A stretch of DNA of 64,000 nucleotides from an uncultured Spirochaetota bacterium (GTDB taxonomy: Bacteria > Spirochaetota > UBA4802 > UBA5550): assembly GCA_937872225.1 (NCBI GenBank), contig CALMRZ010000052.1, positions 62,001-126,000 of the forward strand, read 5' to 3'. The notes under the pieces are model-generated. The model was not told the origin of the DNA. It worked only from the letters and a program-made list of their open reading frames with translations, and did no database searches. The translations under genes and the position numbers were made by a program. Of the stretch, positions 7,964 to 16,904 are shown in pieces (the stretch's first letter is position 1; each line of letters opens with the position of its first letter).

Positions 7964-9508
7964 ATGGGTCAACTAGAAATCAAAGAGGAAAAATCTGTTT
8001 TGTCCAGCGACGAACAAAAACAATACACAATCCATCCCAATGATTATAAGGCCGCCATCGCCAGCGAGGTCGACTTTTACATCCAGTTTCACACGCTGAC
8101 GCCTGAAACGGAAGGCGCCATCATTAAAAGCATCCACCGGTATCTTGAAAACTACGACCTCACCTATATAAAAAACCAGATCATCAACATTGTAAAAGAG
8201 CTGGTCAACAACGCGATCAAGGCGAACCTGAAAAGGATATTCTTCAAACTCAAGGGCCTTGATATCAACAAGACCGAGGATTACCGCGCGGGGATGGAGA
8301 ACTTCAAGGAGGAGGCCTACGAGGGCACCGAGGACTATCTCGGCAAGCTGGAAACGTCAAACCTGGTGGTGCGGGTCTCCTTCAAAACCACCGATAACTA
8401 TCTCTACATCAACGTCATCAACAACGTCCCGATCCTTGATGCCGAAATATCAAAGATCAACGCGCGGATAAAGAAAGCCTACAAGTACAGGGACATCTCC
8501 GAAGCCTTCGACGAGGTCCTTGACGACTCTGAAGGGGCCGGCCTCGGCCTCATCATGGCCCTGATGATTTTCAAGAACATCGGCATGCCTCCCGACGCGT
8601 TCAAGATCTACCGGAAGAACGACCTCACCATCGCGGCCATTGCCATACCCCAGGACATGGACAAGATCCGCTCCCGGGTCCAGATCGCGGAGGAGATACT
8701 GAAGGAGATAAAGGATATCCCCGCGTTTCCCGAAAACATACTCCACATCCAGAAGCTCTGCGCAAACCCGGACGCGACCATAAAGGAGATCGCCGCCGCC
8801 ATATCGATGGACCCGGGCCTCACGACATCGATCCTCAAGCTGGCCAACTCGGCGGGGTATTTCACCGTCAAGAAAACCGAGACCATCGAGGACGCCGTCA
8901 AGATCATCGGCGTGAAGGGGATCAACACCCTCCTCCTCGCCACCGGCGTTTACAAGGTCCTCGACGCGCGCTACAAACGCTCGGAGTCGGTCTGGAAGGA
9001 TTCATACAAGCGGGCCGCGTACGCGCAGAAGATCGCGATGCAGATGAACAAGATCAAGGCGGGCGAGTTCACCTACCTGGCGGCGCTCCTCTCCGATATC
9101 GGCTACATCGTGATGTTCTCACTGAAATCGCCGATCCTCAAGAAGCTCCAGCACCTCGCGGGGTTCAAGGGAATCGACGATTCGAACCTCCTGGAGGAGA
9201 TAAGCCTGGGGCTGTCCCACAGCACCCTGGGGGGGATGATTTTCAACAAGTGGAAGTTCAACGAGTCGCTGGTGAAGACCATCGAATTCCACCACCGGCC
9301 CCACATGGCGCCGGAAAACCTGAAACAGATCATCTACATCGTCTACCTGGCGGACTGTCTGGTGGAAATCGACAAAAACCGCTTCCGTTACGAATTCATC
9401 GATGAAGACGTCCTCAGTTTTTTCAACCTGACGGACCGAAAATCCTTCGAGATACTGCACAAATCCCTTCACGAATCCTACGAGACCCAGGTCCCGACAA
9501 TTTTTTAG
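7964..9508 (+). CDS. GHKL ATPase-like domain fused to an HDOD domain
   Basis: This signalling protein of about 514 residues has two parts. The N-terminal half is GHKL-like: an N-box ([12 protein letters not shown], about 77-88) and a glycine-rich box (SEGAGLGL) are clear, but the segment that normally reads DxGxG is INNVPIL, with Asn at 153-154 instead of Asp. There is no DHp helix pair, so it is not a normal histidine kinase. The C-terminal half is an HDOD domain ([15 protein letters not shown]... [19 protein letters not shown]), whose HD position reads SDIG. HDOD proteins act as scaffolds in signalling. The ATG at 7964 is preferred to a TTG at 7946. A paralogue lies at 54061-55551. Confidence 0.85.
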   Translation: MGQLEIKEEKSVLSSDEQKQYTIHPNDYKAAIASEVDFYIQFHTLTPETEGAIIKSIHRYLENYDLTYIKNQIINIVKELVNNAIKANLKRIFFKLKGLDINKTEDYRAGMENFKEEAYEGTEDYLGKLETSNLVVRVSFKTTDNYLYINVINNVPILDAEISKINARIKKAYKYRDISEAFDEVLDDSEGAGLGLIMALMIFKNIGMPPDAFKIYRKNDLTIAAIAIPQDMDKIRSRVQIAEEILKEIKDIPAFPENILHIQKLCANPDATIKEIAAAISMDPGLTTSILKLANSAGYFTVKKTETIEDAVKIIGVKGINTLLLATGVYKVLDARYKRSESVWKDSYKRAAYAQKIAMQMNKIKAGEFTYLAALLSDIGYIVMFSLKSPILKKLQHLAGFKGIDDSNLLEEISLGLSHSTLGGMIFNKWKFNESLVKTIEFHHRPHMAPENLKQIIYIVYLADCLVEIDKNRFRYEFIDEDVLSFFNLTDRKSFEILHKSLHESYETQVPTIF

Positions 9509-9643
9509 GCATCGTCGCGCACTCCGAAAAAAAAAGGGGGGGCGCGTAGCTCCGCCGTCACCGTGTCCTCAAATTAATTACTTGACTAAAATCATTTTAC
9601 GGACAAATTTATTGCACGGCCATGTGCCTGCCATAACCACCGC

Positions 9644-9658
9644 GGGGCCCGGGGCCCC
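9644..9658 (+). promoter_or_regulatory. GC-rich hairpin in the glyQ leader
   Basis: GGGGCCC, one base, then GGGCCCC-type pairing gives a seven-pair stem followed by TTT, 10 bases before the glyQ ribosome binding site. It could be an attenuator or affect translation. No T-box consensus is seen around it. Confidence 0.35.
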
Positions 9659-9677
9659 TTTCACCGAGGAGTTTGAA

Positions 9678-10574
9678 ATGTTTTTTCAGGACCTGATCGC
9701 GAAACTTAATGAATACTGGGCCGAAAAAGGATGCCTTATAATCCAGGGATATGACCTCGAAGTCGGGGCCGGCACCTTCAATCCGGCAACCTACCTGCGC
9801 GTCCTGGGCCCGGAGCCGTGGAAAGTCGCCTATGTCGAGCCTTCGCGGCGGCCCACCGACGGCCGCTACGGCGACAATCCAAACCGCCTGCAGCATTACT
9901 ACCAGTACCAGGTCATCCTGAAGCCCTCCCCCGTGGACGTCCAGGACCAGTACCTCGATTCCCTCCGGCACCTGGGCATCAGGCTCGAGGAGCATGATGT
10001 CCGATTCGTCGAGGACGACTGGGAGTCGCCGACCCTGGGGGCCGCCGGCCTCGGATGGGAAGTGTGGCTCGACGGCATGGAGATCACGCAATTCACCTAC
10101 TTCCAGCAGTGCGGCAGCATGGAGCTCTCGCCCATATCGGTCGAGCTGACCTACGGCCTGGAGCGGATATGCATGTACCTGCAGGGGGTCAACCACTTCA
10201 CCGAAATCATGTGGAACGAGAACATCAGGTACGGCGACGTACACCGCCAGAGCGAATTCGAGTTCTCGCACTATAACTTCAACATCGCCGACACCGAGCT
10301 TCACTTCAAGCTCTTCGACCAATACGAGAAGGAATGCCTTGCCATCCTGGACAACCCGAAGCAGAAGATCGTGCTGCCCGCCTATGACTACGTGCTGAAA
10401 TGCTCCCATGTCTTCAACATGCTCGACGCCCGCGGCGCCATCTCGGTGACGGAGCGCGTCGGGTACATCACGCGGGTGCGCAACATCGCGCGGCGCTGCG
10501 CCGAGCAGTACGTGGCGATCCGGGAGGAAATGGGATTCCCGCTACTAACGAAACAGGCGGCCAGGGCCCTTTAA
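9678..10574 (+). CDS. glyQ: Glycyl-tRNA synthetase alpha subunit
   Basis: This is the catalytic alpha subunit of the bacterial alpha2-beta2 glycyl-tRNA synthetase, which charges tRNA-Gly in the cytosol. The protein of about 298 residues matches the usual length and shows the family's conserved runs: [51 protein letters not shown] and the [14 protein letters not shown] segment. I chose the ATG at 9678 because GAGGAG precedes it; a longer frame from 9582 has no such support. The stop overlaps the next start by one base (TAATG), so it is translationally coupled to the phosphoesterase. The beta subunit gene glyS is not next to it or anywhere in the window. Confidence 0.96.
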   Translation: MFFQDLIAKLNEYWAEKGCLIIQGYDLEVGAGTFNPATYLRVLGPEPWKVAYVEPSRRPTDGRYGDNPNRLQHYYQYQVILKPSPVDVQDQYLDSLRHLGIRLEEHDVRFVEDDWESPTLGAAGLGWEVWLDGMEITQFTYFQQCGSMELSPISVELTYGLERICMYLQGVNHFTEIMWNENIRYGDVHRQSEFEFSHYNFNIADTELHFKLFDQYEKECLAILDNPKQKIVLPAYDYVLKCSHVFNMLDARGAISVTERVGYITRVRNIARRCAEQYVAIREEMGFPLLTKQAARAL

Positions 10575-11557
10575 TGAAGGAAGAGTTAGGCTATCTCGAC
10601 GCATTCCTCGCAAAGTATGACAAATTCGTCATTTCGACGCACGAGAGCCCGGACTGGGACGGCCTCGGCGCCGAAATCGCCATGTTCGAGCTCCTGAAAA
10701 ACCTGGGTAAAAAGCCGCTGATCATCAACTCCGATCCGACGCCGGACAGCTTCCAGTTCCTTGACATGGAACATGACATCAACGTGATGAACGGCGGCTT
10801 CGTCCTGCCCGGCGACATCACCGAATACGCCCAGCTGGTGCTGGACACCAATGATTACGACAACATCGGGTCCGCGTACCATGTGTTGAAGGACAAGGTG
10901 CGCGCCTATTTCATCGTGGACCACCATGAGGGCGACGCCGAGAGGGTGGGCTCAAACATAGTCAAGGCCGAGGCCTCGTCGGCCTGCGAGATCATGTACC
11001 ACATCATCATGCATTACGGCAAGCCGATATCCCTCCGGGCGGCCCAGGCCCTCTTCGCGGGTATCGTCTTCGACACCGGGTCCTTCGTCTATCCCAAGAC
11101 GTCGCCGGAAACCTTCCGCATCGCGGCGCACCTGGAGGAGCTGGGGGTCGTCCCCTTCTTCATCCACGAGCAGATATACGAGCAGAACGCCCTCACGAGC
11201 TTCGAGCTGCGGGGCCAGATCCTCTCCACCATGGAGGTGCTGCACGGCGGCAAAATGATCGCCATGAAGCTCACGCCGGAGATGCTGAAGGCGTCGGGCG
11301 CCACCTTCACCGAGGGAGAGCCGGCCATCAACATGCCCCTTACCGTCAAGGGGGTGGTGGCGAGTCTCCTGGTCAAACAGGACGTTGACGGCCCCGTCAA
11401 GGTTAGCATGCGGACGAAGGGCGAGCTTGATGTCGCGAAGATAGCCATGGAAAACGGGGGCGGCGGGCACCGGAACGCTGCCGGGTACAAGTCCAAGCTG
11501 TCCCTTGACGAGACCTACGACCTGGCAATCAAGAGGATGGGCGTTCTCTTCAAATAA
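10574..11557 (+). CDS. DHH/DHHA1 phosphoesterase, NrnA-like
   Basis: This cytosolic protein of about 327 residues belongs to the DHH family. Metal-binding motifs are visible in order: STHESPDWDGLGAE (motif I), LDTNDYDNIG (motif II), VDHHE (DHH, motif III) and DTGSF (motif IV). The C-terminal DHHA1 domain ends with GGGGHRNAAG, which grips the substrate. Relatives are nano-RNases or pAp phosphatases (NrnA) that clear short RNA oligonucleotides and 3'-phosphoadenosine 5'-phosphate. The ATG overlaps the glyQ stop, so the pair is an operon. Which of the two activities dominates cannot be told from sequence. Confidence 0.9.
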   Translation: MKEELGYLDAFLAKYDKFVISTHESPDWDGLGAEIAMFELLKNLGKKPLIINSDPTPDSFQFLDMEHDINVMNGGFVLPGDITEYAQLVLDTNDYDNIGSAYHVLKDKVRAYFIVDHHEGDAERVGSNIVKAEASSACEIMYHIIMHYGKPISLRAAQALFAGIVFDTGSFVYPKTSPETFRIAAHLEELGVVPFFIHEQIYEQNALTSFELRGQILSTMEVLHGGKMIAMKLTPEMLKASGATFTEGEPAINMPLTVKGVVASLLVKQDVDGPVKVSMRTKGELDVAKIAMENGGGGHRNAAGYKSKLSLDETYDLAIKRMGVLFK

Positions 11558-11571
11558 CCGCGCGGAACCGA

Positions 11572-12204
11572 ATGGCAGCTGACCTGAAAACAATCCTGGA
11601 CTGCGTCCTTACCTTCATTGCGCTGATCAACCCCATCAGCAAGATATTTCTTCTTTCAACGCTTTCGGAAAAGACGACCGGCGCCGACATCCGCCGCATA
11701 GCAGTGAAATCCACCGTCATAGCGGCCGTCATCCTTCTCTCTTTTGTCTTTATAGGTAATTTCATATTAACGTCAATTTTCCACGTGCAGATCTATTCAT
11801 TCAAGATTGTCGGGGGACTGGTGCTGTTTTTCCGGGGTTTCGAAGCCCTGAACAAGGGCCTGTTTTTCGAATTGAACGAGAAGCAGAAGCTCGAGGAAAT
11901 GTCCATTGTGCCGCTGGCGTCGCCGATGATAGCCGGGCCGGCCACCATAGCCGCGTCGGTTTCCTTCCCCGCGACCTACGGCGCGGCGACAACGTCCCTC
12001 TCGGTCCTTGCCGCCGTGGCCGTCAATCTCTCCGTCATGCTCGCGTCACGGTATATCAGCCGCTTCCTGGACCGGCACCACATCATGGGGGCACTGATCC
12101 GGATAACGGGCCTCATTGTGGCGACCATCGGCATACAGATGGTGCTGGACGGCATCGGGGACTACCTGAAGGCTTCGGGCATCGTCACCGCCGCCTCCCT
12201 ATGA
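11572..12204 (+). CDS. MarC family integral membrane protein
   Basis: A 210-residue protein with about six hydrophobic helices, matching the MarC/UPF0056 family. The family's NP motif near the N-terminus (ALINPISKIFLL) and the second half signature SPMIAGPATIAA are present. MarC proteins sit in the inner membrane and their transport role is unsettled; the old link to multiple antibiotic resistance was not upheld. The gene starts 14 bases after the NrnA-like gene and is probably in the glyQ operon. Its end overlaps the end of the convergent TerB-like gene by six bases. Confidence 0.9.
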   Translation: MAADLKTILDCVLTFIALINPISKIFLLSTLSEKTTGADIRRIAVKSTVIAAVILLSFVFIGNFILTSIFHVQIYSFKIVGGLVLFFRGFEALNKGLFFELNEKQKLEEMSIVPLASPMIAGPATIAASVSFPATYGAATTSLSVLAAVAVNLSVMLASRYISRFLDRHHIMGALIRITGLIVATIGIQMVLDGIGDYLKASGIVTAASL

Positions 12205-12663
12205 CCGGTTCAGTAATTCCTTGACCCTGAGCTTGGCTGAGATGAGCTCGCCGTGGGACACGTGGAGCAGGTTGGCCAGCTTGTGGACAAGGTGGTCCTC
12301 GTACTGGTCAAGACGCCCGTCGGAGTAGGCGATTTCCCATATCATTTCGATAAGCTTCAGTTTTTCCGCCTTGCTGTAGTTCTCGTTGATCACGTTGGTA
12401 TAGGTCCAGAGGTCCATGGCCCCTTCCCGTTCCTCCCCGGCAACGGCAAGAATCGCCCCGACATCGTCCGGCGCAACGGCAAGGTCCCCGGTGAGGATTT
12501 CCCGTATCCTGTCCATTTCCGATGCCGCGAATTCGTCATCGGCCCCGGCCATTTCAAGGAGGAGTACGCAGGCCGCGATGGTGATGCGCCTGTCGCGGCC
12601 CCCGGCATCGCCGCCGGCGCCGTCCTTTTTAGCGGCAAGCAGTGACGCGATTTTATTCAGCAC
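12199..12663 (-). CDS. TerB-like helical protein
   Basis: A 154-residue helical protein of the TerB/DjlA N-terminal fold type. Two repeats of the acidic pattern are visible: AADDEFAASEMDRI (written here from about 38-52 with Gly-Ala before it) and YSDGRLDQYEDHLVHKLA near the C-terminus. These D-G/D-x-D-E sites are thought to bind metal in TerB relatives. The start is GTG. Function is unknown beyond a possible role in envelope stress or tellurite-type resistance. It lies 18 bases downstream of the LtaS-like gene on the same strand and may be its last partner. Confidence 0.75.
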   Translation of the reverse strand: MLNKIASLLAAKKDGAGGDAGGRDRRITIAACVLLLEMAGADDEFAASEMDRIREILTGDLAVAPDDVGAILAVAGEEREGAMDLWTYTNVINENYSKAEKLKLIEMIWEIAYSDGRLDQYEDHLVHKLANLLHVSHGELISAKLRVKELLNRS

Positions 12664-12680
12664 CGGACATCACCCGCCCT

Positions 12681-14231
12681 TTAATATAACTGCACCTTGA
12701 AGTCCCGGGGAAGTATCCTGTCCTCGCGATAGGTGTTGAGATAGAAGCCGAGGATCTTCTTAGCCGTTTCATACTGCTTCTCATCATACTTCAGATTCAG
12801 ATTTGCTTTATCGGGCCTGTAATAGGGGCGTTCGGAGAAAATGGAAAGGCCCATGAAGGGATTCGCCAGGTCCAGGTTCATCATGTCCAGGATGGTGGGC
12901 GTGAGGTCAAGGCTGACACAGTGCGTGCCGTTCCTGACCCCGTTCCAGGCCCCGCCGGGGAAACGGATGAAACAGGGGATGGTGTCGAAGAAAGGCTTGT
13001 AATGATCCTCGAAATTCCTGACGAAGGAAGTATATTCGTTGCTGTTTCCCATGGCATGGTCGGCCGTGAGGATCAGAACGGTGTTGCCGCTGAACCGCGA
13101 CTTCTTGAAAAATTCCCAGAACGTGCCGAAGGCCTTGTCGGTGGAATGCAATCCGTCAAGCATCGGGTTGCCGCCTGAGCCTGGATGCTTGTACGATCCC
13201 TTGTAGGGGGGGTGCGAATTGATGGTGGAAATGGTAAGCAGGAACGGTTTATTCCCCTTATACTTTTCCAGCCATTCGATGGTAAAGTCGAAGACCTTCT
13301 CGTCATCGACGCCGAAACCCCTCTCGAGCCTGCTGATATTGTCGAGGAGGAGGCTTTCGCTGCCGTAAAAATAATCATATCCTTCCCGCTCCGTGAAGAG
13401 GTTCTTCATACCGATGAAGCGCTCGCTCCCCGCCTGGATATGGATGGTCGTGTAATCGAGCTTTTTGAGGACATTAGAAAGGAACAGGAAACGGCACGGC
13501 ACCGGGATGCGGGTCCCGGCCACTTCCTCGTCAAGCAGGTATAAGGCCGACCCCAGGGCGGCGATAAGGCCCTTGAGGGTCGGATAGCTCGAATTATACA
13601 TGTCCGTAAAGGCAAAGGACTCCCGCCCCATCTCCCGGATATTGGGCATGAGCCCTTTCACACCATGTATTTCCTCCTTGAGGAAAAAGCTGGAAAGGGA
13701 TTCCACGAAAATAATAACGATATTGGTGCCGGGGCGGATGGCCGGCTTGTTATAGCTTTTCCGGGACCGGTCAAGATAGATGCTCTTTTTCATGAATGGA
13801 TATTTCCTGTCCATCGAGTAGAGGAGCTGGCCCTTCTTCAGGAATCCCCTGACTATTTCGGGATCCAGCGTTACCTCCCTGGAACTGAGCTGATGCGACA
13901 GGAAATAGAACATATAGAATGACCGGAAGAATTCCATCTCCGGAAGGCTGGTATAGATCTGCGGATTGCCGGTCTTTACTTTCGAATAGCTCTCCTTGAT
14001 GGTCTTTGCGGCGTCAAAGGTTTTTTCGCGGTCCATAAGGGCCTTATTGTCCAGCTTCAGGTCAACGACATTCTTGCCGGCACCGGCCTTTTTATCCGCC
14101 TCGGCGCGGGCCTCCATCTTTTTGTCCCGGATATAGTTTCCCAGGGAGAACAGCGAATAGACAAAGCCTCCCGCCAACAGGCAGGCGGCGCAGTTTATGC
14201 ATATGACGACAAGGGCGAGCTTCAGTTTCAT
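12681..14231 (-). CDS. LtaS/MdoB-type sulfatase-fold enzyme with a single N-terminal anchor
   Basis: This 516-residue alkaline-phosphatase-superfamily enzyme resembles lipoteichoic acid synthases and phosphoglycerol transferases. Residues 5-30 form one signal anchor; the rest should face the periplasm. Metal and nucleophile sites are visible: Glu177 in IIFVESLS, the nucleophile Thr218 in NSSYPTLKG, and ADHAMGN near residue 395. Normal LtaS proteins have five N-terminal helices in the same chain. Here those helices appear to be in the separate gene just upstream (14235-14747), three bases away. GGAG before the ATG lies inside the end of that gene. Likely substrates are phosphoglycerol or phosphoethanolamine groups on lipids; the exact one is unknown. 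Confidence 0.85.
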   Translation of the reverse strand: MKLKLALVVICINCAACLLAGGFVYSLFSLGNYIRDKKMEARAEADKKAGAGKNVVDLKLDNKALMDREKTFDAAKTIKESYSKVKTGNPQIYTSLPEMEFFRSFYMFYFLSHQLSSREVTLDPEIVRGFLKKGQLLYSMDRKYPFMKKSIYLDRSRKSYNKPAIRPGTNIVIIFVESLSSFFLKEEIHGVKGLMPNIREMGRESFAFTDMYNSSYPTLKGLIAALGSALYLLDEEVAGTRIPVPCRFLFLSNVLKKLDYTTIHIQAGSERFIGMKNLFTEREGYDYFYGSESLLLDNISRLERGFGVDDEKVFDFTIEWLEKYKGNKPFLLTISTINSHPPYKGSYKHPGSGGNPMLDGLHSTDKAFGTFWEFFKKSRFSGNTVLILTADHAMGNSNEYTSFVRNFEDHYKPFFDTIPCFIRFPGGAWNGVRNGTHCVSLDLTPTILDMMNLDLANPFMGLSIFSERPYYRPDKANLNLKYDEKQYETAKKILGFYLNTYREDRILPRDFKVQLY

Positions 14232-14234
14232 GGA

Positions 14235-14747
14235 TCAATTCTCCGCGTTGCTGATCAGGTACATTTTTTTCAGGATGCGGTGCACCGCGGCAAAAAAGAG
14301 CCCGACGGTCACATACAGCGCCAGCGATTCCTTGGCTATGAGGAAAACCAGGCCGTCAGCATAAAAGGCGTGGGCCCAGAAGTTGCTGTCGATATGGTTG
14401 CCCATGAAATAGAGGGCGCCCCAGTCGACCATGCGTATAATTTCGGAAACGGCAAAAACCGCCAGGAATAAGCCGATGAAAATTCTCTTTATCAGCGGCT
14501 TCCGGACCGTGATCATGACGATGCAGGCGGCGCTCGCAAACAGGAAGCTTTCCAGGAGATAGTAATTGGCGCGCCTGATGAAGAGGTCCCCCACGTCCAG
14601 GACCGAATAAATCGACCCGAAGGTGATAATGGTAAAATGCCAGGAAATGAAATATACAACAAGGGTCAGGGTGAGGAGCGCCCCGCACATGGCCATTTTT
14701 TTATTTTCAACGAACACTTTTTTGATATCATTGAAGAATGCTTTCAT
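14235..14747 (-). CDS. Multi-helix membrane protein preceding the LtaS-like enzyme
   Basis: A 170-residue protein with about four or five hydrophobic helices (near residues 17-36, 40-75, 88-105 and 128-158). No catalytic motif is seen. Its size, helix count and place directly before a sulfatase-fold enzyme match the membrane domain that is normally the first part of LtaS/MdoB proteins. The two proteins probably work together, with this one as the membrane platform. The start is an ATG with a weak GCGGTG before it. A dyad at 14852-14869 lies about 105 bases upstream. Confidence 0.7.
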   Translation of the reverse strand: MKAFFNDIKKVFVENKKMAMCGALLTLTLVVYFISWHFTIITFGSIYSVLDVGDLFIRRANYYLLESFLFASAACIVMITVRKPLIKRIFIGLFLAVFAVSEIIRMVDWGALYFMGNHIDSNFWAHAFYADGLVFLIAKESLALYVTVGLFFAAVHRILKKMYLISNAEN

Positions 14748-14851
14748 TGTTTACACCGCAACAGTGGCATTATCATACACACGGCTCGACAACCCACCGC
14801 ATCACCGATACGGACGGCGCTTCCGTGTGAGGGTCATTTATAAGGGGCACC

Positions 14852-14869
14852 TGTAACCGGACGGTTACA
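14852..14869. promoter_or_regulatory. Palindromic operator-like site upstream of the split LtaS genes
   Basis: TGTAACCG, GA, CGGTTACA is a perfect eight-pair dyad with a two-base centre. The form is typical of a dimeric repressor site, for example of the TetR type. It lies about 105 bases before the 14747 start on the minus strand. No regulator gene is adjacent. Confidence 0.45.
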
Positions 14870-14963
14870 TTTGTGCAAGCAAAAAAAAACATGGCGGACA
14901 GACCGCGCCTGCGAAGGTGCCGGCGTGCCTGATATAATACGGGTAATGTTGACGCGCCGTTCA

Positions 14964-16721
14964 TCATCTGATCCTTTCGAGCTCGCGTTTCAGCTTTTTC
15001 TGTTCATCATTCAGCCGGTAGCGTGAAAGCATATCGAGGGCCTCCCGGGCATGCCGTGAAGCGCGCTCACTCTGGCCGATTTTCGTGCAGGCCCGGGCCA
15101 TGAGGGCATGGAGCCTCATGGTGTCGCCGGCGGCGGCTATCCGGGATTTCAGGCCCTCCTCCAGAAGGGGCAACGCCTCGGCATAGCGCCCGGCGCCGAC
15201 GAGGGCCTCCGCCTTTATTTTTATCAGGGACGCGTCATCGGGATACCTGGCAAGGAACCGGTCAATCGCCGGGACGAGCTTCCCGAGGTCGTACAGGTCA
15301 TGGTCGAAATTCCACATCAGATAAGCAAAGTTGATCTGGAGCAGGTTGGCCTCTTCGGGCCTGATCTCCTTCAGCGCCCCGACAGGATCGGCATAAAAAC
15401 GGTCGGCCGAAGCAAGGAGTTCCCTGACTTCGGCGCTGTCGATACGCGGGTCAGCAGGGCTGCGCACGGCGACCTTCCCGGTGTTGCGGTTGTAGGAAAT
15501 CATCCTGGCATAACCCGCATACATGGGGGCATAGCTGAAATAGATATCGCCGGACCCGGGCAGGAAAATCATCGACTGGACCGTTTCATAGTTGTTGACG
15601 GTAAACTTGCCGTGGGCGTTCCTGTAGCCGTAGTAGTCGGTGTTGCGCAGCAGCGCCGCCATGGTGTCCACGCTCCGGACCGTCTTCCCCATTTCAGAAA
15701 CCTTGCAGACCCGGTTTTCGTTCAGGTCCGACGCTGATTCCTCGATATGCTTGTACCTGAAATTCAATTCTTCGTGGAGGAACCTGTTCTCAACGAAAAC
15801 GAAGTCCTGCGCGAGGGGGCTCTTCCTGATATCGCCCCCCGCGATATCATACACGGCGCCCGTTTTATCGCCGGCGCTGGCGATGGTGAAGAACCACCCG
15901 CCGTCGCCGGCGTAACCTTTCATGAGAGAATCGACGTCGGCCATAGACCCCGCCGATTCCAGGATTTCCCTGATCTTGTAGCCCGCCGGCATGCCCGCCT
16001 TCCGGTTCTCTTCCACCAGGAAGCTGATGTTGAGGGTGACCGATATGCCCGAATCGTTCAGGCCGCTCAGGGCCGGCAGGTACCCCACGATGCCGACAAG
16101 GGTGTAGGCCTTTTTGCCGGAAGGCCGGTATTCGATGATAAGGGGGTAGCGGCCGAGGGTGGTGGGCGGGAAATCAAGGTTCCTGCCATGGATCATGGTG
16201 CCCCTGCTGTTCACCACGACAGAGGTGCACGACAGGCTGCCGACAATGTCGGAGGAGAAGATGGTCCTGATGACGGTATCATAATCAATGCCCGCGGCAT
16301 CGGCGAAACCGCGGAGCTCCTGACGGTAGTGTTCCGGAATCGTCCTCTCCTTTTTCGAAGCCTTGCAATTGTACATGAGCCTGGCCAGGGGCCTCAGCAC
16401 CGGGGGCACCAGGGTGAAAAAAGCGTCTATGGACTTCTTCATCTCGCCGTAGGCCGAGCGGACCTCGTCTTTCATGAGGGCGCCGTATTGATACCCCATG
16501 TCATAGTACCCCCCGTACAGGGTTAGGAACGGCACCCCCTCCCGGTATTCCAGTGACGCGGCGCCCAGCGACTTTCTGCCCTTCTCTATCACCAGTTTCT
16601 GATCACGGACTGATCCCTGTCCGTCTGCCTCAACGGGCAAGGCAGACATGGCAAAGAAGCAGCAGATGACGAACAGTGCCATAGCCGCGATCGAAGAAAT
16701 TCTTTTCTCGGGTGGTTTCAT
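14964..16721 (-). CDS. Acid ceramidase/NAAA-like Ntn hydrolase with C-terminal TPR repeats
   Basis: This exported protein of about 585 residues has a cysteine-nucleophile amidase domain. A signal peptide (FVICCFFAMSALPVEA) is followed by about 130 residues of propeptide-like helices, then CTSVVVNSRG and HGRNLDFPP, the autocleavage and active-site signature of acid ceramidase and N-acylethanolamine acid amidase. GLNDSGISVTLN matches the later conserved block. Cleavage before the Cys (about residue 165) should activate it. The last 150 residues look like TPR helices (ALVGAGRYAEALPLLEEGL). I chose the ATG at 16721 because GGAG precedes it. Substrates are probably N-acyl amides or lipids in the periplasm. 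Confidence 0.8.
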   Translation of the reverse strand: MKPPEKRISSIAAMALFVICCFFAMSALPVEADGQGSVRDQKLVIEKGRKSLGAASLEYREGVPFLTLYGGYYDMGYQYGALMKDEVRSAYGEMKKSIDAFFTLVPPVLRPLARLMYNCKASKKERTIPEHYRQELRGFADAAGIDYDTVIRTIFSSDIVGSLSCTSVVVNSRGTMIHGRNLDFPPTTLGRYPLIIEYRPSGKKAYTLVGIVGYLPALSGLNDSGISVTLNISFLVEENRKAGMPAGYKIREILESAGSMADVDSLMKGYAGDGGWFFTIASAGDKTGAVYDIAGGDIRKSPLAQDFVFVENRFLHEELNFRYKHIEESASDLNENRVCKVSEMGKTVRSVDTMAALLRNTDYYGYRNAHGKFTVNNYETVQSMIFLPGSGDIYFSYAPMYAGYARMISYNRNTGKVAVRSPADPRIDSAEVRELLASADRFYADPVGALKEIRPEEANLLQINFAYLMWNFDHDLYDLGKLVPAIDRFLARYPDDASLIKIKAEALVGAGRYAEALPLLEEGLKSRIAAAGDTMRLHALMARACTKIGQSERASRHAREALDMLSRYRLNDEQKKLKRELERIR

Positions 16722-16857
16722 TGTTATACTCCGGTATAACCATTGATGATCTCGCATCTCGGCGGTCCGGCGCAGTATACCCCCTCTCCTGTTTTAAAAC
16801 AGCAGCGCGGTCCGCCTGACAATGTCAACCGGGAGTGCAACGCGGCAGAATAATGCC

Positions 16858-16882
16858 TTAAAAAGGAGGGGCGTACGACGCC
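16858..16882 (-). terminator. Possible terminator of the rnk-like gene
   Basis: On the minus strand, GGCGT, CGT, ACGCC forms a short stem, followed by CCTCC and five T residues. The stem is short, so the call is tentative. Confidence 0.45.
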
Positions 16883-16904
16883 GGTTACGGTACAGTCCCG
16901 ACGA

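Noticed and set aside
7788-7976. 62-codon frame upstream of the first GHKL-HDOD gene
   Set aside because: It has no start signal, no recognisable motif, and overlaps the next gene's start.
8389-8406. CCGATAACTATC inside the first GHKL-HDOD gene
   Set aside because: It matches 12 bases of the motif but not the closing GG, and it encodes a normal stretch of the protein; chance is plausible.
9582-9677. Possible T-box riboswitch before glyQ
   Set aside because: An ACCGCG and a GC-rich hairpin occur, but the wider T-box consensus and a specifier loop with a glycine codon are not visible.
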